Below the pieces are notes generated by a model that searched no databases, had not been told where the DNA came from, and saw only the letters and a list, made by a program, of their open reading frames with translations. Below are positions 36,028 through 45,179 of a DNA stretch of 64,000 bases, one piece after another; position 1 is the stretch's first letter, and every line of letters begins with the position of its first letter. The position numbers and the translations under genes were made by a program. Source of the DNA: Chloroflexota bacterium (GTDB taxonomy: Bacteria; Chloroflexota; Anaerolineae; Anaerolineales; Villigracilaceae); assembly GCA_016235445.1 (NCBI GenBank), contig JACRLB010000016.1, positions 1 to 64,000 on the forward strand, given 5' to 3'.

Positions 36028-36654
36028 ATGAAACAGATAACTACGCCAGTCAGTGATGAGGCCATTCGCGATTTGAAAGTTGGCGATTCGGTTGCGCTTT
36101 CAGGCATGATGGTCACCGGGCGTGATGCCGCCCACAAGTGGATGATCGAGACCTTCATCAAAAAAACCCGTCCGCCGCAGGGCGATGATTTGCAGGTGTA
36201 CGAAGAATTGAAAAAACTATTGAACGGCTCTGTCATCTATCATTGCGGACCCGTGGTCAGCGGGCTGGATACGAAAGAGTATAAATTTATCGCCGCCGGG
36301 CCGACAACTTCCATCCGTGAAGAGCCGTATCAGGCGGATGTGATGAAGCATTTCAACGTCAAAGGGGTGATCGGCAAGGGCGGCATGGGCGCAAAGACGC
36401 TCAAAGGTTGTCAGGAAACTCCGGGCGTCTATTTCCACGCCATCGGCGGCGCGGCTTCCTTCCTCGCGCAGACGGTGACAAAGGTGCATGGAGTCTTCAA
36501 ATTGGATTTCGGCGTTCCCGAAGCCATGTGGGTCATCGAGGTCAAGGAATTCCCTGTCGTCGTGACGATGGACTCGCATGGGGGCAGTCAGCACACAGTT
36601 GTGGAAGAGGCGTCTAAAAAGGCGCTGGAAGGTCTGCTGGAAAAGCCATATTAA
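36028..36654 (+). CDS. Class I fumarate hydratase, beta subunit
   Basis: 208 residues, the C-terminal part of FumA/TtdB type enzymes. Hallmarks are VALSGMMVTGRDAAHKW, the YHCGPVV loop, AAGPTTSIREEPY, VIGKGGMG and FHAIGGAASFLAQ. SD GGAGAG precedes the ATG, 74 bases after the alpha subunit stop. The intergenic sequence contains part of a GATTTGCGATTGG type repeat. A strong terminator follows, so the operon is just these two genes. Confidence 0.9.
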   Translation: MKQITTPVSDEAIRDLKVGDSVALSGMMVTGRDAAHKWMIETFIKKTRPPQGDDLQVYEELKKLLNGSVIYHCGPVVSGLDTKEYKFIAAGPTTSIREEPYQADVMKHFNVKGVIGKGGMGAKTLKGCQETPGVYFHAIGGAASFLAQTVTKVHGVFKLDFGVPEAMWVIEVKEFPVVVTMDSHGGSQHTVVEEASKKALEGLLEKPY

Positions 36655-36660
36655 TGGTTT

Positions 36661-36693
36661 CGGGCGGGATGTAAAAATCCCGCCCGTTTTTTT
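36661..36693 (+). terminator. Rho-independent terminator of the fumarase operon
   Basis: Ten-base arms CGGGCGGGAT / ATCCCGCCCG, GTAAAA loop, then seven T. Confidence 0.9.
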
Positions 36694-36698
36694 GTCAT

Positions 36699-36815
36699 TG
36701 GGAGTTGCCGTGATTAACCCTTTTGAGTACACGGAATTCACGGAGAAAAATCGGATTTAAAAAGTTTTTCCGTGCCCTCCGTATGATCCGTGTACAAGAA
36801 TCACGGCAACTCCCA
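36699..36815. repeat. 117-bp palindromic intergenic repeat
   Basis: Perfect 17-base terminal arms TGGGAGTTGCCGTGATT (36699-36715) and its complement (36799-36815), with further internal pairing (TACACGGA / TCCGTGTA). No gene in it. Confidence 0.75.
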
Positions 36816-36869
36816 GAGAACCGTTTTTTTACTGGTTGTTTGAGACAGACATGATATATAATCATTTAC

Positions 36870-39842
36870 ATGCCTGATCGGTTTCATCGTTTATTCAGCA
36901 GTCCGATCTTCGATAACGAAGAGAAAACCCGCCTCGCGCAAACACTGAATTCTTTTGGGTGGAGCGCAATCGCCATTGTTTTTTCACTTATTTTGGCCCG
37001 CATATTGACCGGGGGATGGTTAAGTCGTTCGTCCATGCTCACCCTGCCGCTGGTGATTCTGATCATTGTCATCGTTCAGGTGATGCTGCGCAGGGGATAT
37101 GTGCGCGAAGCCGGCCTGTTTTTAGTGGCTTCCACCTGGCTGGATATGACGTATCAAGCCTGGAACTCAGACGGCCTTCGGGATGTGGCGGCCATCGCCT
37201 ACCTTGTGATCATCCTGCTTGCGGCCCTTTTGCTTGGCTGGCGGGAGGGGCTTTTCTTTGGCCTGCTTGGCATTACCATGCTTTGGTATTTTGCATTTGA
37301 GGAACAGCAGGGGATACGCATATTCCAGATGGATGATCCCTACAGTTATGCCCGCGACCTTACCGCGGTCTTTGTCCTCTCAGGCTTTCTCATCTATTTG
37401 TTGATCCATAGTCTAAACCGCTCGCTTCACGATGCCCGCCTCGAGTTAAAAGAACGCCTGCGGAGCGAAGAGAAATTACAAAGGCAGGCGGATTATCTCA
37501 CGGCCTTGAATGAAACCGCGCTGGGGTTATTGAACCGCTCTGACCTGCGGCCTTTGCTCGAGTCCATTCTCACCCGCGCATGTGACCTGGTCAATACCGA
37601 ACATGGCCTGATTGAGCTTGTCCTGCCGGATGACTCAGCGCTTCGGCAGGAGGTGGGCCAGGGTGTTTTTGCAAAATATAATGGAACGCTTACCCAAAGG
37701 AACCATGGGGTAACCGGTACTGTTTGGGCAAGCGGACAGTCGCTGGCTGTGACCGACTACACTACCTGGGAAAAAAGAATAGCCTTGTTTTCCGATGCCA
37801 ACTTTTTCGCAGTGATGGGAGTCCCGCTTGAAGTGGGAAACACCGTCATCGGCGTGCTTGCCATTGCCCATGTGAATAAGGGAAAACCCTTTACGCAGGA
37901 ACAGATTCACCTTATGGAGCGGTTTGCCGCGCTCGCCTCGCTTGCCATTGATAATGCCCGCCTCTACGGGCAGGCGCAAAAGGAAATCAATGAACGCAAA
38001 TCGGCGGAGCAGGCCTTGCGTTCCAGCGAGGAATTGTTCCGCAAGGTATTCAACAACAGCTACGTTGCCATTGTGATCGTAACCCTGGAAGAGGGAAGGT
38101 TTTTGGAAGCCAATGAGGCATTTCGAGAACTGAGCGGCCTCCCGCTTGAACAGCTGTTGGGAAGAACCTCCGTGGAGTTGGATTTATGGGAGGATGCCCA
38201 GGCAAGGGGCAAATTTAAGCAGGATTTGCTGGAAAAAGGCTATTTGCAAAATGTGCCGGTTGAATTTAAAAGAAAAGACCAGCCCAACAAGACCTCCATT
38301 GCTTATTACGAATTGATCAACATCAAAGACCAGCGGTGTATTCTTTGCATGTTCTACGACATCTCAGAAAAAAGACAATCTGAGCGGGCGTTGAAGGAAA
38401 GCGAAGAACGCTTTCGTAAGGTCTTCCACGCCAGCCCGGTGGCGATCTGCATCACCACCATGGATGAAGGCCGCTTGCAGGATGCCAACGCCGCCTATTG
38501 GAATATGACCGGGTACAACCCCAAAACCTCCATTGGCAGGGCGGCGGAAGAACTGGAGATGTGGGATTCAAGCGAAGAACGCTGGCGGTTTGTGAACGAG
38601 CTAAAACAAAAACATTCCATCCTCAACCCCAATTACGAATTCGTCGAGTACAACACCCATAAACCCCGCCATGCCATCGCCTTCTACGAGTTGATCGAGA
38701 TCGACGCCCTGCCCTGTGTCCTATCCATGTTCTATGATATTACCGAGCAAAGACAGGCGCAGGACGATCTGCAAAACGCTGAAGCCCGCAAGCGCGCCAT
38801 CCTGCAATCCATTCCCGATATGATCTTTGAAGTTGCCAGAAACGGGACGTTTTTGGATTTCATGGCATCCGCCGAAATAGCCCCCTTAATGCCGCCTGCC
38901 GAATTCATTGGCAGGAATATCAAGGAACTCTTCCCGCCCATGATCGCCGAGCAAGCCATGTTTGCCATCGAACGAACCCTTGCCACCGAGCAAATACATG
39001 CTTTCGAATACGGCCTGCCGCCCGGCGAGGAGGTTCAGTTTTTCGAGGCGCGCGTAACGGCAGTCACCTCCGAATCGACCATTATCATGGTGCGCGATAT
39101 CAGCCAGCGCAAGTGGGTGGAGACCGAACGCGAGAAACTCATCAATGAATTGGAAGAGAAAAACAGCGAACTGGAACGCTTCACCTATACCGTTTCACAT
39201 GACCTGAAATCCCCGCTCATCACCATCAAAGGCTTTCTTGGCTTTTTGGAACAGGATGCCGCCAGCGGAAACATCGTCCGCTTGAAGGCAGATACCCAGC
39301 GCATTGCCGATGCAACCGACAAAATGCAAACCCTGCTCAATGAACTGCTCGAACTCTCGCGCGTGGGACGGTTGACAAACCCCTACCAGCTTGTTCCTTT
39401 TTCCGAGCTTGTCCTTGAAGCGCTGGAGATCGTGCATGGGCGCTTGCAGGAAAAAAACATCCAGGTAAATGTTGATGAAAATCTCCCAACGGTGTATGGA
39501 GACCGCCAACGGCTGATCGAAGTGATGCAAAACCTGATTGATAATGCCGCAAAATTTATGGGGAACGTCCCCGCGCCCCGCATCGAGATCGGGTTCGACG
39601 GATACGAAAATAAATACCCCATTTTCTTCGTCCGTGATAACGGCGTGGGGGTCGACCCCATCCACCACGATAGAATCTTCGGACTCTTCAACAAACTCGA
39701 TGCCGCCTCCGAGGGCACCGGCATTGGGCTCACTCTCGTGAAGAGAATTGTCGAAGTACACGGAGGCAGGATATGGGTCAAGAGCGAAGCGGGAAGCGGC
39801 TCCACCTTCCTTTTCACGCTTCCTGCTGGACCTGAATCCTGA
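36870..39842 (+). CDS. Membrane sensor histidine kinase: TM, GAF, three PAS, HisKA, HATPase
   Basis: 990 residues. Four to six N-terminal membrane helices, a coiled segment (LELKERLRSEEKLQRQ), a GAF domain (LVNTEHGLIELVLPD, GVPLEVGNTVIGVLAIAHV), two very similar PAS domains (ALRSSEELFRKVFNNSY and ALKESEERFRKVFHASP), a third PAS, and a coiled linker. The H-box is TVSHDLKSPL with His near 777; the N-box is NLIDNAAKF, and the G-boxes are DNGVGVD and GTGIGLTLVKRI. All catalytic motifs are intact. No response regulator gene is adjacent, so it is an orphan kinase. TATAAT lies seven bases before the ATG, again suggesting a leaderless start. The tandem PAS pair probably arose by duplication. Confidence 0.93.
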   Translation: MPDRFHRLFSSPIFDNEEKTRLAQTLNSFGWSAIAIVFSLILARILTGGWLSRSSMLTLPLVILIIVIVQVMLRRGYVREAGLFLVASTWLDMTYQAWNSDGLRDVAAIAYLVIILLAALLLGWREGLFFGLLGITMLWYFAFEEQQGIRIFQMDDPYSYARDLTAVFVLSGFLIYLLIHSLNRSLHDARLELKERLRSEEKLQRQADYLTALNETALGLLNRSDLRPLLESILTRACDLVNTEHGLIELVLPDDSALRQEVGQGVFAKYNGTLTQRNHGVTGTVWASGQSLAVTDYTTWEKRIALFSDANFFAVMGVPLEVGNTVIGVLAIAHVNKGKPFTQEQIHLMERFAALASLAIDNARLYGQAQKEINERKSAEQALRSSEELFRKVFNNSYVAIVIVTLEEGRFLEANEAFRELSGLPLEQLLGRTSVELDLWEDAQARGKFKQDLLEKGYLQNVPVEFKRKDQPNKTSIAYYELINIKDQRCILCMFYDISEKRQSERALKESEERFRKVFHASPVAICITTMDEGRLQDANAAYWNMTGYNPKTSIGRAAEELEMWDSSEERWRFVNELKQKHSILNPNYEFVEYNTHKPRHAIAFYELIEIDALPCVLSMFYDITEQRQAQDDLQNAEARKRAILQSIPDMIFEVARNGTFLDFMASAEIAPLMPPAEFIGRNIKELFPPMIAEQAMFAIERTLATEQIHAFEYGLPPGEEVQFFEARVTAVTSESTIIMVRDISQRKWVETEREKLINELEEKNSELERFTYTVSHDLKSPLITIKGFLGFLEQDAASGNIVRLKADTQRIADATDKMQTLLNELLELSRVGRLTNPYQLVPFSELVLEALEIVHGRLQEKNIQVNVDENLPTVYGDRQRLIEVMQNLIDNAAKFMGNVPAPRIEIGFDGYENKYPIFFVRDNGVGVDPIHHDRIFGLFNKLDAASEGTGIGLTLVKRIVEVHGGRIWVKSEAGSGSTFLFTLPAGPES

Positions 39843-39917
39843 TCCCGTTTCGTCATCATTCTTCACATCTGACTTGGGGTATACTTTCGGCAACCCATCA
39901 TTAAGAGGAGACAATAC

Positions 39918-40823
39918 ATGAAACGAGCCGTGAGTATCAGCATTGGTTCATCCAAACGCGACAAGGCCGTGGAAGTGACCTTGCTTGGCGAAAAGGTCAG
40001 CATCGAGCGCATCGGCACAGATGGCGACATGGAAGCCGCCGCCCTAAAATACAAGGAACTCGACGGCACAGTGGATGCCTTCGGCGTGGGCGGCGCAGAT
40101 TTGGGCGCTATCGTCGATGGAAAATGGTATCCCCTGCATTCCGTGACACCCATAGTCCGATATGTAAAAAAGACCCCGCTGGTGGATGGCGGCGGATTAA
40201 AGAACACCCTCGAAAATAAAGCCCCCGCATTTTTAGATCAGAAAATTGGCGATTACATCAACTCGCGCGGACGCAAGGTGCTTGTCGCCGTGGGCGTTGA
40301 CCGCTGGGGTCTCTCTCGGGCCTTTGCCGATGCCGGTTATGAAACCATCTTTGGCGACCTGATGTTTGGGCTGGATATTCCGATTGCCCTTCATAAGCTC
40401 AGCCAGCTTAAGACAGTGGCCGCATTGATGCTGCCAATTGCATTCCGCCTGCCCTTCGCGTGGATTTATCCCACCGGCGAAAAGCAGGAAAAGCGCACAC
40501 CCAAGTTTGGAAAATATTATGCGTGGGCAACCGTTATCGCAGGCGATTGCCATTACATCAAACGCTTTATGCCCGATGACCTGACGGGAAAAGTAATCGT
40601 CACCAACACCACCACTCCCGAAGACGTGGCTCAATTCAAAAAAGCGGGCGTGAAATACCTCATCACAACCACCCCCGTATTGGAAGGCCGCTCCTTCGGC
40701 ACGAACATGATGGAAGCCGCACTCGTCGCCGTCTCCGGCAAGGGACGCCCCCTCACCTGGCCTGAATTAACCGAACTGCTCGATAAACTCGGCTTTGGAC
40801 CCCAATTGCAGGAACTCAACTAA
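39918..40823 (+). CDS. Conserved protein often labelled quinate 5-dehydrogenase; function not established
   Basis: 301 residues with SD AAGAGGAG before the ATG. It starts KRAVSISIGSSKRDKAVEVTLLGEKV and contains DAFGVGGADLGAIVDGKWYPLHSV, VAVGVDRWGLSRAFADAGYETIFGDLMFGLDIPI and VIVTNTTTPEDVAQFKKAGVKYLITTTPVLEGRSFGTN. From memory, close homologues in Chloroflexota and Firmicutes carry the database label quinate 5-dehydrogenase, but the classical GxGxxG dinucleotide fold of that enzyme is not apparent to me, so I would not trust the label. It precedes a nucleotidyltransferase gene. Confidence 0.55.
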   Translation: MKRAVSISIGSSKRDKAVEVTLLGEKVSIERIGTDGDMEAAALKYKELDGTVDAFGVGGADLGAIVDGKWYPLHSVTPIVRYVKKTPLVDGGGLKNTLENKAPAFLDQKIGDYINSRGRKVLVAVGVDRWGLSRAFADAGYETIFGDLMFGLDIPIALHKLSQLKTVAALMLPIAFRLPFAWIYPTGEKQEKRTPKFGKYYAWATVIAGDCHYIKRFMPDDLTGKVIVTNTTTPEDVAQFKKAGVKYLITTTPVLEGRSFGTNMMEAALVAVSGKGRPLTWPELTELLDKLGFGPQLQELN

Positions 40824-40880
40824 CTGACGATTGACGACTGACGATTTACGACTGGCGATTTGTAATTGGCTTGATGGTGT

Positions 40881-40972
40881 AATCCAAAATCGCAAATCCA
40901 AAATCGCAAATCCAAATCGCAAATCAAAATCGTAAATCCAAAATCGCAAATCCAAAATCGTAAATCGCAAGG
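40881..40972. repeat. Tandem array of a 14-16 base AATCCAAAATCGCAA unit
   Basis: About six slightly varied copies of AATCCAAAATCGCAA fill the space directly before the nucleotidyltransferase ATG. The last unit runs into its SD (AAGGAGAATG). Confidence 0.8.
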
Positions 40973-40979
40973 AGAATGT

Positions 40980-41810
40980 ATGGATGCCATCATAACTGCC
41001 GGCGGAATCCCCCAGCCCGGCGACCCGTTGTACGCCTATTCCAACGGCGATTCAAAAGCCTTGATCGACGTGGCAGGCAAACCCATGGTGCAATGGATTT
41101 TGGATGCCCTCGGCGATTCCAAAAAAGTAGATAACGTCATCATCATCGGCCTTTCTTCGAAAAGCGGACTCACCTGCAAAAAGCCCCTGCACTACATCTC
41201 CAACCAGGGACGCATGTTGGCGAACATCGTGACAGGCGTGAACAAAGCCGTTGAATTAAATAAAAAGAATGAATACGTTCTCCTCGTCTCCTCCGACATC
41301 CCCGCCCTCAAAGCCGACATGGTGGATTGGCTGGTGAAAACCTGCATGGAAACAAAGGACGATCTCTACTACGGCGTTTGCCCGCGCGAAGTGATGGAGG
41401 CGCGTTTTCCAACCTCGAAACGCACCTTCACCAAACTAAAAGACATGGAAGTATGCGGCGCAGATATTAACGTCATCCACGTAAACCAAACCACACAACA
41501 CCTCGATACCTGGGAGCAATTGATCGGCAACCGCAAGAGTCCCTTGCGCCAGGCCGCCGTCATTGGCTGGGACACCCTCTTTCAATTATTCACGCGCCAG
41601 TTTACCTTGCAGGGTCTGGTCGAACGCGCCTCAGAGAGAATCGGAATCAAAGGGCGGGTACTCATCTGGCCGCAGGCCGAACCATGCATGGATGTGGACA
41701 AACCCCATCAACTCGAAATCATGCGCGCAGACATGGCTCATCAACAGCACAAGCCCGCTAAAAAATCCGCGCCAAAAATAAAAGTCAAAACGAAGGCCAG
41801 AAAAAAATGA
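40980..41810 (+). CDS. MobA-like NTP transferase
   Basis: 276 residues. The N-terminus DAIITAGGIPQPGDPLY then DSKALIDVAGKPMVQWILDAL matches the nucleotide-binding signature of the NTP_transf_3 group (sugar-phosphate, molybdopterin and CTP-type nucleotidyltransferases), and VLLVSSDIPALKADMVDWL has the metal-binding aspartate. The end is a lysine-rich tail (KPAKKSAPKIKVKTKARKK). Substrate unknown. Its stop overlaps the next start as ATGA, so it is coupled to a membrane phosphatase, which suggests a phospholipid or polyprenyl-linked headgroup pathway (inference). Confidence 0.75.
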   Translation: MDAIITAGGIPQPGDPLYAYSNGDSKALIDVAGKPMVQWILDALGDSKKVDNVIIIGLSSKSGLTCKKPLHYISNQGRMLANIVTGVNKAVELNKKNEYVLLVSSDIPALKADMVDWLVKTCMETKDDLYYGVCPREVMEARFPTSKRTFTKLKDMEVCGADINVIHVNQTTQHLDTWEQLIGNRKSPLRQAAVIGWDTLFQLFTRQFTLQGLVERASERIGIKGRVLIWPQAEPCMDVDKPHQLEIMRADMAHQQHKPAKKSAPKIKVKTKARKK

Positions 41811-42367
41811 GCCTTCGCTCCATCCTCGAACTCGATGCCCGACTCTCCAGTCAAATGCGTGTGGCTGAAAAGCCGGGCTTTTTGCGCAATATCGCCGCCC
41901 TCTTCGCCCACTCCGGCGACTCGTGGATCTGGGCCCCAGCCCTCATCACAGCCTGGTTCTTCAGCGACCCAGCCTGGAAGCAATGGGAAGTTGTCGAATT
42001 CTTCGGCATCCTTGGCCTCGCAGGCGTGGTGCTTGCGATTAAATTCCTCGTCCGCCGCGAAAGGCCCGCAGGCGAATGGGGCGGGATTTATCGCAACACC
42101 GACCCGCACTCCTTCCCATCAGGACACGCCGCCCGCTCCTTCCTGATCGCCGTTGTTGGAACGCTTCTCGCCCCGCCCTGGCTTGCCACTGCTCTCTGGC
42201 TTTGGGCCCCGCTGGTAGCTTTAGCCCGCGTCGCCATGGGCGTGCATTACCTCTCAGACATTATCGCAGGCGCAATTTTGGGAATCATCGTCGGCGTGGT
42301 CGGCTTGCAAATCTACCCCCCCATGGTGGCCTGGCTTGCCTCCATAATTGGTTTCCCGCTCTGGTAG
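41807..42367 (+). CDS. PAP2-family membrane phosphatase
   Basis: 186 residues with four or five membrane helices. The three catalytic motifs are present: KFLVRRERP (about 80-88), SFPSGHAARS (about 102-111) and ARVAMGVHYLSD (about 139-150, with the histidine and aspartate). Such enzymes dephosphorylate phosphatidate, undecaprenyl diphosphate or related lipids. Overlaps the nucleotidyltransferase by four bases and ends the transcript at a strong terminator. Confidence 0.88.
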   Translation: MSLRSILELDARLSSQMRVAEKPGFLRNIAALFAHSGDSWIWAPALITAWFFSDPAWKQWEVVEFFGILGLAGVVLAIKFLVRRERPAGEWGGIYRNTDPHSFPSGHAARSFLIAVVGTLLAPPWLATALWLWAPLVALARVAMGVHYLSDIIAGAILGIIVGVVGLQIYPPMVAWLASIIGFPLW

Positions 42368-42377
42368 CCAGAGCTTG

Positions 42378-42426
42378 AAATACAAAGAGATGGATTGCAA
42401 AATATGCAATCCATCTCTTTGTATTT
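42378..42426. terminator. Strong terminator hairpin after the PAP2 gene
   Basis: Perfect 21-base arms (AAATACAAAGAGATGGATTGC and complement) around a 7-base loop. A-rich on one side and T-rich on the other, so it could act in both directions. Confidence 0.8.
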
Positions 42427-42552
42427 AACCGATGGTACGCAGTTTTTTCATTCACCTGACGTAGTCCCTAATCCCGCCGGAAATGTGGCGCAAGTCTCCG
42501 ACTTGCGAGGCATGCCCCACGCGGAGTGCCGAAAAATATTCCACACCCTGAC

Positions 42553-42614
42553 ATCCCTTCGGGGTTGAATCGCCTGTTTGCCAAAGTCTATAATTATTAT
42601 GACCCCGAAGGGGT
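42553..42614. repeat. Hairpin repeat array, partial copy B
   Basis: ATCCCTTCGGGGT at 42553 and ACCCCGAAGGGGT at 42602, 49 bases apart, the same spacing as within copies A and C. The remaining sequence of 42427-42716 shows no gene. Confidence 0.7.
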
Positions 42615-42716
42615 CATAAGGTCTTTTGCGCAACATCAGTTATTTAATTTCGCCAGCCTGCGAAAAGCGCGGTTAGCAGTCAACCATGCTTTTATTTTGA
42701 AGCAACCGTAGATGAC

Positions 42717-43421
42717 TTAAATTGTAAATGGATTGAAATTTGTATCCCGGTCGTAATAATCTTCATTCTCTGCGCGTTTCAATGCGCCGACGAAGAAATA
42801 GGTGAGCGGCGTCATGCCCGCTTCGATCGCAACCTTGAAAAGATAGTTGGTGACGGTAAGCGTGAGGAACAGACTCCATGGGAAGACGCCAAATGCCGAA
42901 GCGACGGCAACAAAGATGATCGAGTCAATGGCTTCCCCAACGAGCGTACTGCCGATGGTGCGCGACCAAAGCCAGCGGCCGTTTGTGAGCACCTTCATTT
43001 TGGCAAGGACAAACGAATTGAAAAATTCACCGAGCCAATAGCCTGACAGGCTTGCCAGTACGATCCCACCGGCGCTCATGCCGCCGAGAATGGCTTGGTA
43101 GGCGCTGTCGCCCGCATATCCCTGCCAGGTGGCTTCGCCGGGCATGATGCCCACCAGCCACAAAACCAATGCTGTGAGCGCCAGCCCGAAGAACCCCGTC
43201 CAGATCACCCGGCGCGAACGTTGATAGCCATACACTTCGGTGAGAATATCCCCAAAGACATAGCTGATGGGAAAAAGCAATGTGCCCGCGTCAAAAGCAA
43301 GTGGGATGCCGAAAAGGCTGACGCCCCAGTCCACGATCTTGGCCGAGGAGGCAATGTTGCTGACGATAAGTACAGCGACGAAAAACGCCATGATGATATC
43401 GAAATATTTATAAGAGCGCAT
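42717..43421 (-). CDS. Queuosine-precursor transporter, YhhQ/VUT family
   Basis: 234 residues, about six membrane helices. VLIVSNIASSAKIVDW, DAGTLLFPISYVFGDILTEVYGYQRSRRVIW and SRTIGSTLVGEAIDSIIFVAVASAFGV are family hallmarks (DUF165/VUT). YhhQ imports 7-cyano-7-deazaguanine or 7-aminomethyl-7-deazaguanine for queuosine in tRNA. No queuosine synthesis genes are nearby in this window. SD AAAGG precedes the ATG. Confidence 0.9.
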   Translation of the reverse strand: MRSYKYFDIIMAFFVAVLIVSNIASSAKIVDWGVSLFGIPLAFDAGTLLFPISYVFGDILTEVYGYQRSRRVIWTGFFGLALTALVLWLVGIMPGEATWQGYAGDSAYQAILGGMSAGGIVLASLSGYWLGEFFNSFVLAKMKVLTNGRWLWSRTIGSTLVGEAIDSIIFVAVASAFGVFPWSLFLTLTVTNYLFKVAIEAGMTPLTYFFVGALKRAENEDYYDRDTNFNPFTI

Positions 43422-43555
43422 GGGTAACCTTTCTGTTTTGGCAGTGGATGAAAAGTAAATGACAGTTCACAACGCGAATTTTACGCCATTCACGATAAAA
43501 GATCGTTCTTGAAAATTGCCATCACTTACAAAGTAATCTCTGCCTTTGTTTTTTC

Positions 43556-43669
43556 ATTAGACTTTATCGGTAATTAGAAAAAACGTCCCGAAGGTTGTTG
43601 TCAGGCGTTCAAATTCCTCAAGAAAAACCTTCGGGACGGTGCCTGTGTTTATTTCCGATAACGTCTATT
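43556..43669. repeat. Palindromic element with CGTCCCGAAGGTT core, inverted copy 2
   Basis: Arms ATTAGACTTTATCGG (43556-43570) and CCGATAACGTCTATT (43655-43669) with the inner core. Inverse orientation relative to 18691-18810. The gap 43422-43761 holds this and a terminator but no gene. Confidence 0.75.
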
Positions 43670-43694
43670 GCACAGTTTTACCACATTGAATCAA

Positions 43695-43731
43695 AAAGGT
43701 GGCCGTCACTTTTAAAGTGACGGCCACCTTT
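43695..43731 (-). terminator. Perfect palindrome acting as the recF terminator
   Basis: Eighteen-base perfect arms AAAGGTGGCCGTCACTTT / AAAGTGACGGCCACCTTT with a one-base centre; on the minus strand it is followed by a T run, 31 bases after the recF stop. Confidence 0.7.
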
Positions 43732-43761
43732 GGGTTTGAATTGCCATGCTGTAAGCGTGGC

Positions 43762-44991
43762 CTACTTTGATCTCGGCGTCACCACCCCGCCCTTCACATC
43801 CCAAACCTCCGCGCCATCCACAAACTCAGGCGCGAACAAGGTCAAGTCGGTTGTCGTAAACAAGACCTGCTGATCTTCCCCCACATATTTCAACAAATCG
43901 GCGCGGCGGTTCGTGTCCAACTCTGCCATCACTTCATCCAGCAGAATGACCGGGTACTCGCCCGTGCGCTCCTTCATCCATTCCACCTCGGCGAGCTTCA
44001 ACGCCAACAGCGTGGTGCGGATCTGTCCGCGCGAGCCGTAATCGCTCACGTCTGCTTTGTTGATGATGAAGCGCAAATCGTCGCGGTGCGGGCCAATCGT
44101 CGTCACGCCGCGCGCGATCTCTTCAGAGCGGATTTGTTTCAGCCGCGCTAAAAACCCATCCTGAATTTCATTCAACTCAATCGAAGAGCGGTCAATGGCC
44201 GTATCCAGTTTCAGGCCGAGTTGTTTCTCTGGCTTCACCAGCGGGTCAAAAGCAGGCTCATAGGCGAGGCGCAGGATTTCGGTTCCGCGAGTCAGCTCGT
44301 GATGAATGCGCGAAGCGAGACGTTCGATTTCCTGAATGGCCTGGATGCGCCACAAAATGATCTGCGCCCCAAACTTGACCAACGCTTCATCCCACACTTG
44401 AAGCTGGTCGCTGTTCCCCCCCTTCGACAGGCTCAGGGCAGGTCCTTCACTCAATGCTTTGAGAAGTGCATTGCGCTGGGTGAGCGCCTGCGAATATTCA
44501 CTCAACGCCCGCGCATACGACGGGACAGCCTGCGCCAGCGCAAGGTTGAGATAACGGCGGCGCTCATCGGGTCCACCTTCGATGATCTGCGACATTTGCG
44601 GCACGAAGATAACCGCGTTGAAATGCCCGATCACATCATTGGCATGACGCTTGACCCCTTCCAGCAAAATCTCTTTGCGGAGTCGTTGACCGTTCACGCC
44701 TGTCGGTTCGAGGATCAGCCGCGCTTCAAGGCGATGCTTCATCTTCCCGCGCTGATAATCCGCCACAAGCCGCGTCACCGCCAGCGGATTCTTCGCCTCG
44801 TGAAAATTGACGATTTGCCTGTCCGCATGGGTTTGAAAGGATGTGAACGCCGCCAGAAAATAAATCGCCTCGAGTACGCTGGTCTTGCCCTGCGCGTTAC
44901 TGCCAACCAGCAAAACAGCCCGCCGTGGAAGTTCTACATCCAGGCGGGTGAGACTGCGGAAGTTGGTGAGGGAGAGGTGTTTGAGGTGCAT
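43762..44991 (-). CDS. recF: DNA replication and repair protein RecF
   Basis: 409 residues from the ATG at 44991, which gives the normal MHLKHLSLTNFRSLTRL start; the open frame upstream is only repeat sequence. Walker A is GSNAQGKTS, the signature region includes GGPDERRRYLNLALAQ, and near the end are GPHRDDLRF, SRGQIRTTLLALKLAE and the Walker B ILLDEVMAELD. RecF loads RecA at gaps. Residues near 188-200 (EGPALSLSKGGN) are the translation of a dispersed repeat with CTTCGACAGGCTCAG. It is not next to dnaN or gyrB. No SD is visible; a heptamer array lies 39 bases upstream. Confidence 0.93.
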   Translation of the reverse strand: MHLKHLSLTNFRSLTRLDVELPRRAVLLVGSNAQGKTSVLEAIYFLAAFTSFQTHADRQIVNFHEAKNPLAVTRLVADYQRGKMKHRLEARLILEPTGVNGQRLRKEILLEGVKRHANDVIGHFNAVIFVPQMSQIIEGGPDERRRYLNLALAQAVPSYARALSEYSQALTQRNALLKALSEGPALSLSKGGNSDQLQVWDEALVKFGAQIILWRIQAIQEIERLASRIHHELTRGTEILRLAYEPAFDPLVKPEKQLGLKLDTAIDRSSIELNEIQDGFLARLKQIRSEEIARGVTTIGPHRDDLRFIINKADVSDYGSRGQIRTTLLALKLAEVEWMKERTGEYPVILLDEVMAELDTNRRADLLKYVGEDQQVLFTTTDLTLFAPEFVDGAEVWDVKGGVVTPRSK

Positions 44992-45029
44992 TGAGGAGAA
45001 TTGGAGGGTAGAGTTGGAGGGTAAAGAAT

Positions 45030-45064
45030 GGAGACTGGAGATTGGAGATTGGAGATTGGAGATT
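45030..45064. repeat. Tandem heptamer array, five copies of GGAGATT
   Basis: GGAGACT followed by four GGAGATT units, 39 bases upstream of the recF ATG. The same unit recurs three times at about 48300-48321, next to the redoxin start. Confidence 0.85.
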
Positions 45065-45110
45065 AGTTGGTGGTTATACTGGGCGCGGCCATGAATTGCG
45101 GTTTTCCTTT

Positions 45111-45179
45111 TTAACGCAAAGTCACAAAGTCGCAAAGATTCAAGGGCTTTTCCTTCGCGCCTTTGCGACTTGGCGTTAA
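45111..45179. repeat. Palindromic repeat that supplies the end of def
   Basis: TTAACGC and GCGTTAA ends with internal GTCGCAAAG / CTTTGCGAC pairing. The last 20 or so codons of the deformylase gene lie in it. Confidence 0.65.
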
